64,000 bases of DNA from an uncultured Gilliamella sp. (GCA_945271295.1 CALYPG010000004.1:84300-148299), one strand, 5' to 3'; counted from the stretch's first letter, positions 9,428 through 23,818 are shown. The notes: a model not told the origin generated them from the sequence alone. Made by a program: numbers and translations.

Positions 9428-11815
9428 TTATTCTCTTAATAGGGCTTTAAAATGATGTTGTAAGGCTGAGACACATCTGCTTACAATATTTGTTATATCT
9501 TCTTCTTCAAGTGTACGCAATTTATCTTGCATAATCAGGCTGATAGCAAGACTCTTCTGATCTTCTTTGATATTATCACTATGATATACATCAAAGAGAT
9601 TAACTTTTATAAGTTGCTGACCACCAGCATCTTTACATACTGAAATAATATCTGCTGCAGGAATAGAATTTTTAATAATAATTGCTATATCCCTCTTATT
9701 CGATGGATATTTAGATAGATCTTGAAAAACAGGAATTTTTTTATCATTAATTTTAGCTAAATTTATCTCAAAAACAAGCGCTTTACTATTTAATGATAAT
9801 TTTTTTTCAATTTCTGGATGTAAGACACCTAAATAACCAATCAACTCATTATTAATATATAATGAAGCACTTTGTCCTGGGTGTAAAGATGGTAGTTCTG
9901 ATTTTTTGAACTGAATCTCATCAGCACAACCTAAAAGTGAAAAAATAGATTCTAAATCACCTTTTAAATCAAAAAAATCAACTGGCTGTTTAGGCAAGCT
10001 CCAATGTTCTTCATAAAGACTCCCGGTTACTACACCCGAAAGCACTAACTCTTGCCGTACACTAAATTCTGAATTTTCATCTGGTATAAAACGCAAACCT
10101 GTTTCAAATAATCGAATGCGAGATTGTTGGCGATTTTGATTATATATAACCGCACCTAACAATCCAGACCATAATGATAAACGCATTGTAGACATTTCAC
10201 TTGAAATTGGATTCGGTAAAATTATTTGTTGCTGCTCAGGATGTAACATTTGTTGAATTTTAGGATCAACAAAGCTATAAGTAACAGCCTCTTGATAACC
10301 TAAGTCAGCTAATAACTCTTTTATTCTTATAAGTGAAATCTGTCCTTCAGGTACTGCTTTCATTACTGTTTCTATTTTCAAATTAGCATTTGGGATATTG
10401 TTATATCCATAAATGCGAGCAACTTCTTCCACTAAATCTTCTTCTATTTGTAGATCAAATCGCCAACTAGGTGTTTTTACCTGCCAAATATTGTCCTTAT
10501 ATTTAACTTGACAACCGAGTCTTGTCAAAATATCGGTTATTTTTTGCGATTCAATCTCACAACCGATAATTCGATCTATTTTATTACGACGTAATGAAAT
10601 TACTGATTGAATAGGTAATTCATTTAGATTAGTTTTATCAATAATAGGACCAACATCGCCACCACAAATATCAACTAATAATTTTGTTGCTCGCTGTATT
10701 GCCACCATTTGTAAATCGGAATCTACCCCACGTTCATAACGATGAGATGCTTCAGTGTGTAAACCATATTCACGAGCTTTACCGGTAATTGCTAACGGTG
10801 CAAAAAATGCAGCCTCAAGAAGAACATCTTTAGTTGTTGACGTTACACTTGAATGTTCACCACCCATAATGCCAGCTAATGCTAATATTTTTTGGTGGTC
10901 AGCTATAACTAAAGTGTTGTCATTAACTGTAACTTCATTACCATTGAGTAAAACTAATTTTTCATTAGTGTTGGCATAACGGACTACAATGCCTTTTTCG
11001 ATTTTAGCTAAATCAAATGCATGCATAGGATGGCCAAGTTCTAATAAAACATAATTAGTCACATCTACTACTGCATCAATAGAACGAATTCCACCACGAC
11101 GGAGTTTTTCTTTCATCCATAGTGGTGTTGTTGCATTAACATTAATATTTTTAATAATTCGACCTAAATAACGAGGTGCCGCACTTGGTTCATCAACTTG
11201 AATTGATATGGTATCAGTTATAGTTGTGGCAACGTCATCCATATGCATTTCACGCATAGGTATATTGTTTACTGCTGAAATATCTCTAGCTACGCCAACA
11301 ATACCAAAACAGTCAGCACGGTTAGGCGTTACACTAATATCAATCATAACATCATCAAGTTTTAGATATTCACGAATATCTTGCCCTAAAGGTGCATCAT
11401 GAGGTAACTCAATAATACCATTGTGATCATCACTTATACCTAATTCGGAATAGGAACAAAGCATGCCTTCAGAAGGTTCTCCACGAAGTTTTGCAGCTTT
11501 AATTTTAAAATCCCCTGGCAATACTGCACCAATAGTGGCACAAGCCACCATTAATCCTTGACGACAATTAGGTGCACCACAAACTACATTAAGTAATTCA
11601 GATTTACCTATATCTACTTTGGTGACACGCAATTTATCTGCATTAGGATGCTGCATACATTCAACAACTTTACCTACAACTACACCGGTAAAATCGCCGG
11701 CAACTTTTTCAACGTCATCAACTTCTAAACCGGCCATAGTTAATTGGTCAGTTAATGTTTCGCTACTAATTTCTGGATTGATCCATTCACGTAGCCAGCT
11801 TTCACTAAATTTCAT
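9428..11815 (-). CDS. pheT: Phenylalanyl-tRNA synthetase beta subunit
   Basis: This is the large subunit of the (alpha-beta)2 PheRS that charges tRNA-Phe. In order it has the EMAP/OB tRNA-binding domain (about 40-150), the B3/B4 editing domain (about 210-390, with [12 protein letters not shown] near its end), the B5 module, the catalytic-like core and the C-terminal ferredoxin-fold anticodon-binding domain (about 700-795, [11 protein letters not shown]). At 795 residues it is full length. It starts 16 bp after pheS. Confidence 0.97.
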   Translation of the reverse strand: MKFSESWLREWINPEISSETLTDQLTMAGLEVDDVEKVAGDFTGVVVGKVVECMQHPNADKLRVTKVDIGKSELLNVVCGAPNCRQGLMVACATIGAVLPGDFKIKAAKLRGEPSEGMLCSYSELGISDDHNGIIELPHDAPLGQDIREYLKLDDVMIDISVTPNRADCFGIVGVARDISAVNNIPMREMHMDDVATTITDTISIQVDEPSAAPRYLGRIIKNINVNATTPLWMKEKLRRGGIRSIDAVVDVTNYVLLELGHPMHAFDLAKIEKGIVVRYANTNEKLVLLNGNEVTVNDNTLVIADHQKILALAGIMGGEHSSVTSTTKDVLLEAAFFAPLAITGKAREYGLHTEASHRYERGVDSDLQMVAIQRATKLLVDICGGDVGPIIDKTNLNELPIQSVISLRRNKIDRIIGCEIESQKITDILTRLGCQVKYKDNIWQVKTPSWRFDLQIEEDLVEEVARIYGYNNIPNANLKIETVMKAVPEGQISLIRIKELLADLGYQEAVTYSFVDPKIQQMLHPEQQQIILPNPISSEMSTMRLSLWSGLLGAVIYNQNRQQSRIRLFETGLRFIPDENSEFSVRQELVLSGVVTGSLYEEHWSLPKQPVDFFDLKGDLESIFSLLGCADEIQFKKSELPSLHPGQSASLYINNELIGYLGVLHPEIEKKLSLNSKALVFEINLAKINDKKIPVFQDLSKYPSNKRDIAIIIKNSIPAADIISVCKDAGGQQLIKVNLFDVYHSDNIKEDQKSLAISLIMQDKLRTLEEEDITNIVSRCVSALQHHFKALLRE

Positions 11816-11831
11816 GTTTTGATCTCCAGAA

Positions 11832-12952
<1,121 letters not shown>

Positions 12953-12989
12953 AATCAATAATTCTTTAAATTAATATCATCATCTAATA

Positions 12990-13016
12990 AATAAAAGCCG
13001 AGATAACTCGGCTCTT
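12990..13016 (-). terminator. Hairpin after rplT (partial terminator)
   Basis: An AGCCGAG / CTCGGCT stem with a TTAT loop is followed on the minus strand by TTTATTTATT. It lies about 10 bp after the rplT stop, between the ribosomal protein genes and the pheST attenuator. It may reduce read-through or protect the rplT 3' end. Confidence 0.65.
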
Positions 13017-13025
13017 ATCAAGACA

Positions 13026-13382
<357 letters not shown>

Positions 13383-13411
13383 TTATATCCTCTAAATAAT
13401 TAACCAATAAT

Positions 13412-13609
13412 TTAAACGTATGGAACACACGCTGTAACTAAACCTAAATCACCTTTTGACACTGTAGTCAAACCACGTAAATGACGTTTACGTTTAGTTG
13501 ATTTTTTAGTTAGGATATGACTCTTGTTAGCTTGTTTATGCTTAAAGCCACCTGATGCTGTTTTTTTAAAGCGCTTTGCTGCGCCTCTTACCGTCTTAAT
13601 TTTAGGCAT
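13412..13609 (-). CDS. rpmI: 50S ribosomal protein L35
   Basis: The start at 13609 gives [17 protein letters not shown] and 65 residues, identical in length to E. coli L35. The in-frame extension to 13666 would read through the infC-rpmI spacer and is not part of the protein. It lies in the standard infC-rpmI-rplT order and is probably co-regulated with rplT by L20. Confidence 0.97.
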   Translation of the reverse strand: MPKIKTVRGAAKRFKKTASGGFKHKQANKSHILTKKSTKRKRHLRGLTTVSKGDLGLVTACVPYV

Positions 13610-13695
13610 TTTATTAATTCCCACTTCGCATTGTTGATAATAATAAAATAATGGTGTAATTTTCAATAAAAATCAAAAATTAACTTGCAGAACCA

Positions 13696-14235
13696 TTATT
13701 TTTTCTTCGGCGCTAACACCATAATCATTTGACGACCCTCGATCTTAGTTGGATAAGATTCAATGATAGCCAAATCAGCCAAGTCTTCCTTAATGCGATC
13801 AAGCATTTCAGTACCTAACTGTTGGTGAGCCATTTCACGTCCACGAAAACGCAACGTAACTTTAGCTTTATCGCCATCTTCTAGAAAGCGAATCAGGCTG
13901 CGGAGTTTTACCTGATAATCACCTTCATCTGTACCAGGTCGGAATTTTATTTCCTTAACCTGAACAACCTTTTGCTTCTTTTTTTGTTCTTTTGTTGCTT
14001 TACTCTTTTCATAGAGGAATTTGCCATAATCCATAATTCGACAAACAGGTGGTTCTGCATTAGGGCTTATTTCAACTAAATCTAAAGTCGCTTCTTCTGC
14101 TTGTTTTATTGCTTCATCTAAGCTAACAATACCAAGTTGTTCACCATCGACACCTGTTAATCTTACCTCACGTGCAGTAATTTCATCATTAATTTTATGT
14201 GCACGAGTTGACTGAATACGTTTACTGACTTTAAT
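13696..14235 (-). CDS. infC: Translation initiation factor IF-3 (AUU start)
   Basis: The reading frame is 179 codons long if begun at the ATT at 14235. That ATT has GGAGG 8 nt upstream and an in-frame TGA two codons before it. The N-terminal domain so gained ([30 protein letters not shown]) is essential IF3 sequence, so the ATG at 14034 is internal. IF3 proofreads start codons, and E. coli infC uses the same rare AUU start for autoregulation. The C-terminal domain ends [13 protein letters not shown]. thrS ends 27 bp upstream. Confidence 0.95.
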   Translation of the reverse strand: MKVSKRIQSTRAHKINDEITAREVRLTGVDGEQLGIVSLDEAIKQAEEATLDLVEISPNAEPPVCRIMDYGKFLYEKSKATKEQKKKQKVVQVKEIKFRPGTDEGDYQVKLRSLIRFLEDGDKAKVTLRFRGREMAHQQLGTEMLDRIKEDLADLAIIESYPTKIEGRQMIMVLAPKKK

Positions 14236-14262
14236 ATCTCATTCCTCCAAATTAATTTATTT

Positions 14263-16188
14263 CTAATTCATTTGTTCTAATGAACGGTTATGAATTTCAT
14301 TAAGCAACAATTCTATAACATGTTTCACTTCAAAGCTACCAAGATCTTTACCTTGACGAGTTCGAACTGAAATTGTACCAGATTCCATTTCTTTGTCACC
14401 ACAAACAAACATGTATGGAACCCGTTTTAAAGTATGCTCGCGAATTTTAAACCCTATTTTCTCATTTCTCAAGTCTGCTTTTGCTCGAATGCCAACTTTT
14501 TGTAATTGTTCGGTCAATTGTTTTGCATATTCAGCTTGGTTATCTGTAATGTTCATAACCACAACTTGCAATGGTGCAAGCCATGTTGGGAAAAATCCCG
14601 CACAGTTTTCGGTTAAAATTCCTATAAAACGTTCCATTGAACCTAAAATTGCTCTATGAATCATTACCGGAACATGACGTTCATTATTCTCACCTACATA
14701 AGTTGCATCCAATCGGCCTGGCAACATAAAGTCAAGTTGCACTGTACCACATTGCCATGCTCGACCTAAACAATCATATAATGTGAATTCAATTTTTGGA
14801 CCGTAAAATGCCCCTTCTCCAGGTAAATATTCAAATTTAATGCCATTTTCAGTCAAACATTCAGCTAAATCTTTTTCGGCCAAATCCCAGGTTTCATCAT
14901 TACCAATACGTTTTTCTGGGCGAGTTGATAATTTAACCGTAATATCAGTAAAGCCAAAAGTACTATAAATGTCGTACACCATTTTTATACAACCATTGAC
15001 TTCACTACGGATTTGCTCCTCAGTACAAAAGATATGCGCATCATCTTGGGTAAAACCACGAACACGCATTAATCCGTGTAAAGAACCAGATGGTTCATTT
15101 CGATGACAGCTACCAAACTCTGCCATACGTAAAGGTAAATCACGATACGATTTCAAACCTTGATTAAAAATCTGGACATGCCCTGGACAATTCATTGGTT
15201 TAATACAATACTCACGATTTTCCGATGAGGTAACAAACATTAAGTCTTTATAATTGCCCCAATGACCTGTTTTTTCCCATAAAACACGATCCATCATAAA
15301 TGGGCCTTTAACTTCCTGATAATCATATTCTTTTAATTTGGTACGAACAAAGACTTCAAGTTCACGGAAAATAGTCCAGCCATCATTATGCCAAAATACC
15401 ATGCCGGGTGCTTCTTCTTGCATATGGTATAAATCAAGTTGTTTACCAATTTTACGATGGTCACGTTTAGCTGCTTCTTCTAAAAGTTGCAAATAGCTAT
15501 CGAGTTGCTTTTTATCAGCCCAAGCTGTGCCATAAATACGTTGTAACATTTTATTGTCACTATTACCACGCCAGTATGCACCTGCAACTTTTTGTAATTT
15601 GAAATGATGACAAAAACGCATATTAGGAACATGCGGTCCACGACACATATCTATATATTCTTCGTGGTGATAAAGTGCAGGTTTTGAATCTTTAGGAATA
15701 TTTTCATCTAAGATAGCAATTTTATAAGGTTCTTTTCGATCCCAAAATACTTCTCTTGCGCGTTCCCAACTTACTACTTCTTTTTTTACTTCATAATCTT
15801 TTTTAGCCAGCTCATGCATTCGCTTTTCTAATGCATCAATATCTTCCTGTGTTAAAGAGTGATCTAAATCAACATCATAATAAAAACCATTTTCAATGGT
15901 TGGTCCTATGGCCATTTGCGTATTTGGCCATAATTGTTTAATTGCATGACCTAATAAATGAGCACAAGAGTGACGAATAATTTCCAGTCCATCATCATCT
16001 TTAGCGGTGATTATAGCTACTGTGGCATCTTTATCGATTACATCACACGCATCTTTACGTTCACCATTCACACGCCCTGCAATACAAGCTTTAGCTAGAC
16101 CAGCTCCAATACTTTGAGCAACTTCTAAAACAGTAACTGGTTTGTCGAATTGACGTTGAGATCCGTCAGGAAGAGTAATAATTGGCAT
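14263..16188 (-). CDS. thrS: Threonyl-tRNA synthetase
   Basis: The domains in order are TGS (1-62, [13 protein letters not shown]), the editing domain with [10 protein letters not shown] and the CRGPH zinc-like site, the class II catalytic core containing MNCPGH, and the anticodon-binding domain (about 535-641). The ATG at 16188 gives 641 residues against 642 in E. coli; the in-frame extension to 16272 lies in the leader. AAGGA precedes the start at 11 nt. It heads the thrS-infC-rpmI-rplT-pheST-ihfA operon. The 270 bp before it hold no gene; I did not find a clear tRNA-Thr-like operator. Confidence 0.97.
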   Translation of the reverse strand: MPIITLPDGSQRQFDKPVTVLEVAQSIGAGLAKACIAGRVNGERKDACDVIDKDATVAIITAKDDDGLEIIRHSCAHLLGHAIKQLWPNTQMAIGPTIENGFYYDVDLDHSLTQEDIDALEKRMHELAKKDYEVKKEVVSWERAREVFWDRKEPYKIAILDENIPKDSKPALYHHEEYIDMCRGPHVPNMRFCHHFKLQKVAGAYWRGNSDNKMLQRIYGTAWADKKQLDSYLQLLEEAAKRDHRKIGKQLDLYHMQEEAPGMVFWHNDGWTIFRELEVFVRTKLKEYDYQEVKGPFMMDRVLWEKTGHWGNYKDLMFVTSSENREYCIKPMNCPGHVQIFNQGLKSYRDLPLRMAEFGSCHRNEPSGSLHGLMRVRGFTQDDAHIFCTEEQIRSEVNGCIKMVYDIYSTFGFTDITVKLSTRPEKRIGNDETWDLAEKDLAECLTENGIKFEYLPGEGAFYGPKIEFTLYDCLGRAWQCGTVQLDFMLPGRLDATYVGENNERHVPVMIHRAILGSMERFIGILTENCAGFFPTWLAPLQVVVMNITDNQAEYAKQLTEQLQKVGIRAKADLRNEKIGFKIREHTLKRVPYMFVCGDKEMESGTISVRTRQGKDLGSFEVKHVIELLLNEIHNRSLEQMN

Positions 16189-16456
16189 AATTAAATTAAT
16201 CCTTATAACAGTGGTGCGCCCTACGAAAGCGCACATGCATACAATAATAAAATAGACGGCGTATCTTACCACCTATCATAAGGATTTAAAATAGAATATC
16301 TTAGATTAACGCAAGATTTTATAACAAATATTAAATATGAATTATTTAATAACAATAAATTATAAATGCGAGTAACAAATGCATAGTTAACTAAAAAAAT
16401 ATTATATATAATTGCGATACATCTGGTTAACTAGATATAAAGGAATGAAAATCATT

Positions 16457-17206
16457 ATGAAGAAATTATACACCAAATATTTTATCACTATTTTATCTTT
16501 GCTGACTTTAATTATAACAGGTTGTCAATCAGGTCGCCATAGTGACACTGTAACATCTGATGTTAGTCGGGATATCACTACTAGTAGATCCTTGGGTACT
16601 CAATGGGGCGATGGCATTGAATCACATGTTCAACAAGTAAGTATGCAACGCACCAGTTTTAGTCCTATCGATGTTATTACTATTAATTATTCAGGGCATC
16701 AATATAACGGAAAAACGATTTCGGAAGTTATGCTAAATAATGGCAGGGTTGGTATGGCTTTTCTTGATGATCGCGACAATAAATGGCCATTAACTAAGCA
16801 AAATAACAATGTTAGGCTGCAAGGTAAGTCCGGACAAAGTTACCAATTATTCTACCGTAATTACTCCGGTAATACCTATGAAATCATAGCAACTGTTGAT
16901 GGATTAGACGTTATTAATGGTAAAGCTGGTTCATTCTCAAATGGTGGCTATATTTTAAGACCATTTGATACTCTTGTAATTAAAGGCTTCCGTAAAAGTA
17001 ATAATGAAGTAGCCGCTTTTACTTTCTCTGACAGTTCTAATGCCTATGCTAATCATACTACTGAAGGTTCGTCAAGAAATATTGGTGTTATTGGCACGGC
17101 AATATTCCAGTTAGAAGATAACAATAAAAACTATCAAAAAGTAAGTCCAAATGCCTTCCCTGCAAATAAAGCTAATGGTACTTATGCCCAATCACCCGTT
17201 TATTGA
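16457..17206 (+). CDS. Predicted lipoprotein of unknown function
   Basis: From the ATG at 16457 the protein has a basic start (MKKLYTKY), a hydrophobic helix and a lipobox ending ITGC at Cys23, so it should be lipidated and exported. The mature part, about 227 residues, is rich in Asn, Ser, Gly and Tyr with alternating polar/hydrophobic beta-like stretches and no transmembrane helix. I do not recognise a family. It stands alone between thrS and recO, both on the other strand. A TTCCGTCAA/TTGGCGGAA hairpin about 16 bp after the stop lacks a T-run. Confidence 0.7.
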   Translation: MKKLYTKYFITILSLLTLIITGCQSGRHSDTVTSDVSRDITTSRSLGTQWGDGIESHVQQVSMQRTSFSPIDVITINYSGHQYNGKTISEVMLNNGRVGMAFLDDRDNKWPLTKQNNNVRLQGKSGQSYQLFYRNYSGNTYEIIATVDGLDVINGKAGSFSNGGYILRPFDTLVIKGFRKSNNEVAAFTFSDSSNAYANHTTEGSSRNIGVIGTAIFQLEDNNKNYQKVSPNAFPANKANGTYAQSPVY

Positions 17207-17289
17207 GTTAGAAGCAATTACCTTTCCGTCAACTTAGTTGGCGGAATTGTCAAAAAAAATCCTCACACATAATTAAGCAACAATACCCG

Positions 17290-17982
17290 TTATATTTTCA
17301 AAAATAACTCTCTACTTTTAAATTGCTTGGCACCTACATAAGGTTTTAAAGCCATCCTAGTAAAGCGTTTTGCTGCTTTAAGAACATCTTGATTATCAAA
17401 TTGACGATAGCCTAACGCTAAAACTTGCTCACCGGTAAAACTGGTACTATTTTGCAATAAGCTACTTATAAATCCTTTTTCTGATTGAAATTGATAATTC
17501 ATAGCGGCAACGATATCATCACCAGTGACACTACAATGAAAAAAATCAACGTGATAGCCTAAATTTTCTAATAAAGCGAGTTCGAAAGATCGCAACACAT
17601 TTTCAGCAGAGTCTTGTTTTGCCAACTGTTGTAAACTATGTAGATAATGTTCAAACAGTGTAGTGGTATCACTATCAGCAACTAATACTCGATGCAATAA
17701 CTCATTTAGATAAAAAGCACTATATAACGAGTTTGAAACAAGAGGTAAAGCTAATGCCATAGCTTCCACTTGGCGTAAAATTTTTATTTCTCCATGACCA
17801 AAATACTGCACAATTAGTGGGGTAAAAGGTTGTAACACTCCTTTCAATGGGGATTTTTTCCGTCTAGCGCCTTTAGCTAATACGGTTATCTTTCCAGCAT
17901 TTTCAACAAACAGATCCACTAATAAACTGCTTTCAGTATAAGTTCTGGTGTGTAATATAAAAGCTCTTTGCCAACTATTCAT
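17290..17982 (-). CDS. recO: DNA repair protein RecO
   Basis: RecO works with RecR (and RecF) to load RecA on SSB-coated single-stranded DNA. The N-terminal OB fold (WQRAFILHTRTYTESSLLVDLF, LAKGARRKKSPLKG) and C-terminal helical domain ending AAKRFTRMALKPYVGAKQFKSRELF match E. coli RecO. The length is 230 residues (242 in E. coli). It is not beside era/rnc as in E. coli. Confidence 0.95.
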   Translation of the reverse strand: MNSWQRAFILHTRTYTESSLLVDLFVENAGKITVLAKGARRKKSPLKGVLQPFTPLIVQYFGHGEIKILRQVEAMALALPLVSNSLYSAFYLNELLHRVLVADSDTTTLFEHYLHSLQQLAKQDSAENVLRSFELALLENLGYHVDFFHCSVTGDDIVAAMNYQFQSEKGFISSLLQNSTSFTGEQVLALGYRQFDNQDVLKAAKRFTRMALKPYVGAKQFKSRELFLKI

Positions 17983-18131
17983 TTAAAAATACCATCTCAG
18001 TTTATAACATTGCTTTTTAGAGTAATAAAGCATCTGGCTAAAAAATGAGTCATTTTAAAAATTTTTACCTGAAATTTAGTTAAAATTCCGATATAATCAG
18101 TAACTAATTTTAAATAACCCAAAGAATAACG

Positions 18132-19763
18132 ATGGAACTTTTTTCAACAATATTACTCATAGTATTAATTGTATCACTTTCAGGTGTATTTATTAAAATG
18201 CTACCTATGCAAATTCCTTTACCACTAATGCAAATATTACTTGGATGTATATTAGCTGCTTTCGGAATTTATGTTAAATTTGATCCGACTTTATTCCTAG
18301 TGTTATTTATACCACCATTATTATTTGCCGATGGCCGCAAAACGTCAGTTAAAGATTTTGTATACAATGTTAGAGAGATTGTTGGGCTTGCATTGGTTTT
18401 AGTCGTTATTACTGTTGTTGCTTTAGGCTACCTACTTTATTGGATGTTACCAGAAGAAATTGAATTAGCACCTGCTCTTGCATTAGCCGCAGTATTATCA
18501 CCAACCGATGCGGTTGCATTAAGTGGGATTGTCGGGAAAGGTCGTATTGATAAAGAAAAAATGGAAATTATCGAAGGTGAAGCGCTAATGAATGATGCTT
18601 CAGGCTTAGTTTCATTAAAATTTGCTATCCTAATTGCAATAGGATCAATACAGTTCGATTTATTACAAATTAGTCTAAGTTTTATCATTGTAGCTATTGG
18701 TGGATTAGCTATTGGTGTATTATTTACTTGGCTATATGCACGAATCCTACGCAAAATAAATCAATTAACCCATAACGATTCGGCTATTCAAATTGTATTA
18801 CTATTCCTATTACCATTTGCGGCATATATTATTGCAGAAGAATGCCATTGTTCAGGTATTTTAGCTGCCGTAAGCGCAGGTATGACAGTGAATCAATCAG
18901 GAATGATGAGAAACGCCCCGCTGACAGCGCGTTTACAATCTGACAGTACCTGGTCAATGCTAACTTTTGTTTTTAACGGTTTTGTTTTTGTTCTATTAGG
19001 TATTCAATTACCAAGTATTTTGACTAGTACCTTTGCTGAAAACCAAAGAGATTCATCAATTGAAGTATGGCAACTTTGTTTAATCGTTTTATTTGTATTC
19101 ATTGTGTTAATGGGAACTAGGTTTGCTTGGTTATGGGCAATGAAACATATGCCTACCATGCCATTTGGTACCCGACGCCCTCTTGCTTTTAAATCATATA
19201 CCACAAGAGATTTATTAATATCAACATTTGCTGGCGTTCGAGGTGCAATTACGCTTGCTGGTGTGCTATCTATCCCAATGACAATTGGGGGACGTTATCA
19301 ACTTGTATTTATTGCAACTGGAATAATATTGATTTCATTAATTACAGCAGTAATAATATTACCGATATTACTACGTGGAAGGGTTATTTTAGATAATTCT
19401 CAACAAGATAATGAAATCTTAACGGTTAAAGGCTATATGGCTGAAGAAGCCATTGTAAGTCTTGAAAAAATGCAAAATAATTTATTACAAGAAACAACTG
19501 AAGATGGTTTAGATCAAGAAATTATTCATGAGGTTGGGTCCCGTGTTATTGGCTCTTTGCGACGCCGTACAGGTCTTAAAGATTTAGAAAAAAAAGCATT
19601 AGAAGCTGAAAATCTAGAAAGACGTATGCGTCTAGTCGCAATAGGTGCTGAACGTACAGCTTTATTACAAATGAAAATTCGTAGCGAAGTAAGTGAAGAG
19701 ACTTTTGAACATTTAAATACAGATTTAGATATTTATGAGAAAATGATTTCTGGAGATGCCTAA
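18132..19763 (+). CDS. yjcE: CPA1-family sodium/proton antiporter (YjcE-like)
   Basis: About twelve membrane helices occupy residues 1-420, including LFIPPLLFADG, the ALAAVLSPTDAVALSGIVG motif and GEALMNDASGLVSLKFA. A cytosolic tail of about 120 residues is rich in charged helices. The alignment with E. coli YjcE is continuous (543 vs 549 residues). It exchanges protons for Na+ or related cations at the inner membrane; the exact ion is not visible. The following gene begins at the base after its stop codon. Confidence 0.9.
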   Translation: MELFSTILLIVLIVSLSGVFIKMLPMQIPLPLMQILLGCILAAFGIYVKFDPTLFLVLFIPPLLFADGRKTSVKDFVYNVREIVGLALVLVVITVVALGYLLYWMLPEEIELAPALALAAVLSPTDAVALSGIVGKGRIDKEKMEIIEGEALMNDASGLVSLKFAILIAIGSIQFDLLQISLSFIIVAIGGLAIGVLFTWLYARILRKINQLTHNDSAIQIVLLFLLPFAAYIIAEECHCSGILAAVSAGMTVNQSGMMRNAPLTARLQSDSTWSMLTFVFNGFVFVLLGIQLPSILTSTFAENQRDSSIEVWQLCLIVLFVFIVLMGTRFAWLWAMKHMPTMPFGTRRPLAFKSYTTRDLLISTFAGVRGAITLAGVLSIPMTIGGRYQLVFIATGIILISLITAVIILPILLRGRVILDNSQQDNEILTVKGYMAEEAIVSLEKMQNNLLQETTEDGLDQEIIHEVGSRVIGSLRRRTGLKDLEKKALEAENLERRMRLVAIGAERTALLQMKIRSEVSEETFEHLNTDLDIYEKMISGDA

Positions 19764-20270
19764 ATGATTGAAAAAGAGCATCAATTTCTTAAGTTTCTCC
19801 ACTCACAATTTGTCAATAAAACCCCACAAATGCTGGGGTTAACATTACGTTATATACCCTTCGAGATCAAAAAAAGAGCTATTGAGCAACTATTGCAATT
19901 ACAATTTAAAAATTCGCTTGAAGATGGTGATCTTGATTTTCTTGAGAATCGCTGGCTTAAAATTCAAGTTGTTGATCTGCAATTAATTTGGTTTGTTAGT
20001 CTGATTGATAACAAACTTGTGGTAAGTCGAGAAGAAATTGCTGATGTGAGTTTTATTGGAAATGCCAATGATCTCATTATGATAGCAACCAGACGTCAGG
20101 ATCCTGATACCCTATTCTTTCAACGTCGTTTAATCGTTGAAGGCGATACTGAATTGGGTCTTTATGTTAAAAATCTTATGGACTCAATAGAATTAGAAGC
20201 AATGCCTAAGTATTTAAGACTAACTCTTGAAAAGCTAGCAAATATTATTCAAACTTCACCCTCCTGTTGA
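19764..20270 (+). CDS. ubiT: Ubiquinone biosynthesis accessory factor UbiT (SCP2 domain)
   Basis: UbiT (YhbT) is a lipid-binding SCP2 protein needed with UbiU and UbiV for oxygen-independent ubiquinone synthesis. The LEDGDLDFLENRWLKIQV and DPDTLFFQRRLIVEGDTELGLYVKNLMDSIE blocks are nearly those of E. coli YhbT. The length is 168 residues. Its ATG abuts the yjcE stop with no spacer, implying coupled translation. ubiU and ubiV, usually adjacent, are absent from this window. Confidence 0.9.
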   Translation: MIEKEHQFLKFLHSQFVNKTPQMLGLTLRYIPFEIKKRAIEQLLQLQFKNSLEDGDLDFLENRWLKIQVVDLQLIWFVSLIDNKLVVSREEIADVSFIGNANDLIMIATRRQDPDTLFFQRRLIVEGDTELGLYVKNLMDSIELEAMPKYLRLTLEKLANIIQTSPSC

Positions 20271-20488
20271 AAATAAAGACCTAGATAGATAACAACCTTA
20301 AAATTGGTAATTATTTTTTATAAGTTATAATAAATTTTATTTTAAGTAATGCGAATTTTTAGAAGCTAAAATATTTGCAAGTTTACAAATAAATAATATT
20401 TAATTACTTGTAAATAAAAATGTAAAAAAACAATTATAATTTATTGAGAATAAATCAATAAAATAACAATCATGAGCACAACTGTATA

Positions 20489-21922
20489 ATGAAAAATAAT
20501 GACCGACAGTTAACTTTTTACTTCCATGACTATGAGACTTTTGGCATTAATCCTGCCTTAGATAGACCAGCTCAATTTGCTGGCGTCCGCACAGATAGTA
20601 ACTTTAATATTATTGAAGAACCACTAGTTATATATTGTCAGCAATCTCAAGATTATTTACCCAACCCGGAAGCGGTGTTAGTTACAGGCATAACGCCTCA
20701 AGAAACCAATCTAAAAGGACTTTGTGAAGCAGAATTTACTAAGCAAATTCATCAAGCTTTTAATAAACCCAATACTTGTATATTAGGCTATAACAATATC
20801 CGTTTTGATGATGAAGTGACACGTAATCTTTTATATCGTAATTTTTATGATCCTTATGCTTATAGTTGGCAAAATGGAAATTCCAGATGGGATCTTCTTG
20901 ATATTGTTCGCGCTTGTTATGCCTTACGTCCTGAAGGTATTAATTGGCCAATAAATGATGCGGGGTTGGTAAGCTTTCGTTTAGAACATTTATCTAAAGA
21001 AAATAATATCACTCACGAACATGCTCATGATGCCATGTCCGATGTTTATGCAACTATTGCTATGGCTAAATTAATTAAAGAAAAACAACCAAAATTATTT
21101 AATTATTTTTTCTCATTACGTAATAAAAATAAAGTCGCCGAGCTTATTGATATTGTCAATATGACACCTCTTGTTCATGTTTCAGGAATGCTAGGTAGTT
21201 ATCGTGGTAATTTATCATTAGTGTGTCCTATAGCCTGGCATCCTGTACAAAATAATGCTGTTATAGTTTGCGATCTTACTGGTGATATTGATTCAATTAT
21301 CGATTTACCTGTCGAATACATTAGAGAAAAGCTTTATACCAAAACTGAAAACCTTGATCTTGATGAATCACGTATTCCTTTAAAGTTAATTCATATTAAT
21401 AAATGTCCTATTGTTGCACCAATTAAAACTCTATTGTCTGAAAATGCTAAACGATTTGATATTAATGTGGAACAATGCTTACATAAACAACAAAAATTGT
21501 TACAGCATCAAAGTATTTTACAAGATAAAATGAGAGAATTATTTAATACAAATAATGATTACTCCGTCGATCTGGACGTGGAAGCCCAAATTTACAATAG
21601 ATTTTTAAATAATCAAGATAAATCACGTTGTGAAACTATTCGAACTACATCACCTAATTTATTAGACACTTTGTCAATGACATTTGATGATTCTCGGCTA
21701 ACAACATTATTTTTTAGATACAAAGCTCGTAATTATCCCCAAACATTAACCGAACAAGAACAAATAATTTGGAAAGATTATTGTCGTGACAAGCTTAATA
21801 CAAACAAAATACGAGACTATTTATTACATTTAGAACAACTGGCAGAAATTTATAATCAACAACCAGAAAAATTAACAATTATTAAAAATTTATATAATTA
21901 TTGCTATTATTTAGTTGGATAA
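20489..21922 (+). CDS. sbcB: Exodeoxyribonuclease I
   Basis: This 3'-5' single-strand exonuclease of the DEDDh family has HDYETFG (first Asp and Glu), GYNNIRFDDEVTR and HEHAHDAMSDVYATIAMAK as its catalytic motifs. The SH3-like and C-terminal helical domains follow (FNNTND to the end). The length is 477 residues against 475 in E. coli. The 218 bp before it are AT-rich with no gene. Confidence 0.96.
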   Translation: MKNNDRQLTFYFHDYETFGINPALDRPAQFAGVRTDSNFNIIEEPLVIYCQQSQDYLPNPEAVLVTGITPQETNLKGLCEAEFTKQIHQAFNKPNTCILGYNNIRFDDEVTRNLLYRNFYDPYAYSWQNGNSRWDLLDIVRACYALRPEGINWPINDAGLVSFRLEHLSKENNITHEHAHDAMSDVYATIAMAKLIKEKQPKLFNYFFSLRNKNKVAELIDIVNMTPLVHVSGMLGSYRGNLSLVCPIAWHPVQNNAVIVCDLTGDIDSIIDLPVEYIREKLYTKTENLDLDESRIPLKLIHINKCPIVAPIKTLLSENAKRFDINVEQCLHKQQKLLQHQSILQDKMRELFNTNNDYSVDLDVEAQIYNRFLNNQDKSRCETIRTTSPNLLDTLSMTFDDSRLTTLFFRYKARNYPQTLTEQEQIIWKDYCRDKLNTNKIRDYLLHLEQLAEIYNQQPEKLTIIKNLYNYCYYLVG

Positions 21923-22027
21923 TTGAATTTGAGGGGCGTATGATAACGTGCGAACATTATTATTCCTTTTTATATATCAATATAATTTCTCATCATTAAA
22001 AAATAAAATAATTAGTACTTATATATT

Positions 22028-22479
22028 ATGAAACACTTTTTAGCTAAACACGCTACAATAAAGCATAGACTATATTCTTTGTACTACACACTTTTCAGTT
22101 ACGGACGAGGGTTAATCATCTTAACCTTTTGTTTATGGATCGGTAATATCATCTCTAAAACATTACCTATAATGATACCCGGCAGTATTATTGGTTTATT
22201 AATTTTGTTCTTCTTACTAGCATTTCAGTTGATTCCTACTTGTTGGATTAAAAACAGTTGTAATTTATTTATGCGTTACATGACAGTACTATTTATTCCA
22301 GCAGCAATGGGTATAATGGATACTTATTCACTATTATTGGACAACTGGGTACCAATTATTTTTGGCTGCATTGGTGGATCAATAATCGTATTATTTTTAA
22401 CAGCATTTTTAACTGAATCTTTGCACAAACCTCGTATTAAACCAGCAATTACTGCAACTAATAATAAGGAAAATCAATC

Positions 22480-22483
<4 letters not shown>
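22028..22483 (+). CDS. yohJ: CidA/LrgA-family membrane protein YohJ
   Basis: This small protein with four membrane helices contains the family signature IMIPGSIIGLLILFFLLAFQ and IPAAMGIMDTY. The E. coli relative YohJ has 132 residues; here 151, with a longer N-terminus. LrgA/CidA proteins are holin-like or transport components paired with an LrgB partner. Its TGA overlaps the ATG of yohK (ATGA), so the two are coupled. Confidence 0.88.

Positions 22484-23818
<1,335 letters not shown>

Noticed and set aside
13696..14034. infC as a 112-residue protein from ATG 14034
   Set aside because: It would remove the whole N-terminal IF3 domain, which is intact in frame back to the ATT at 14235.
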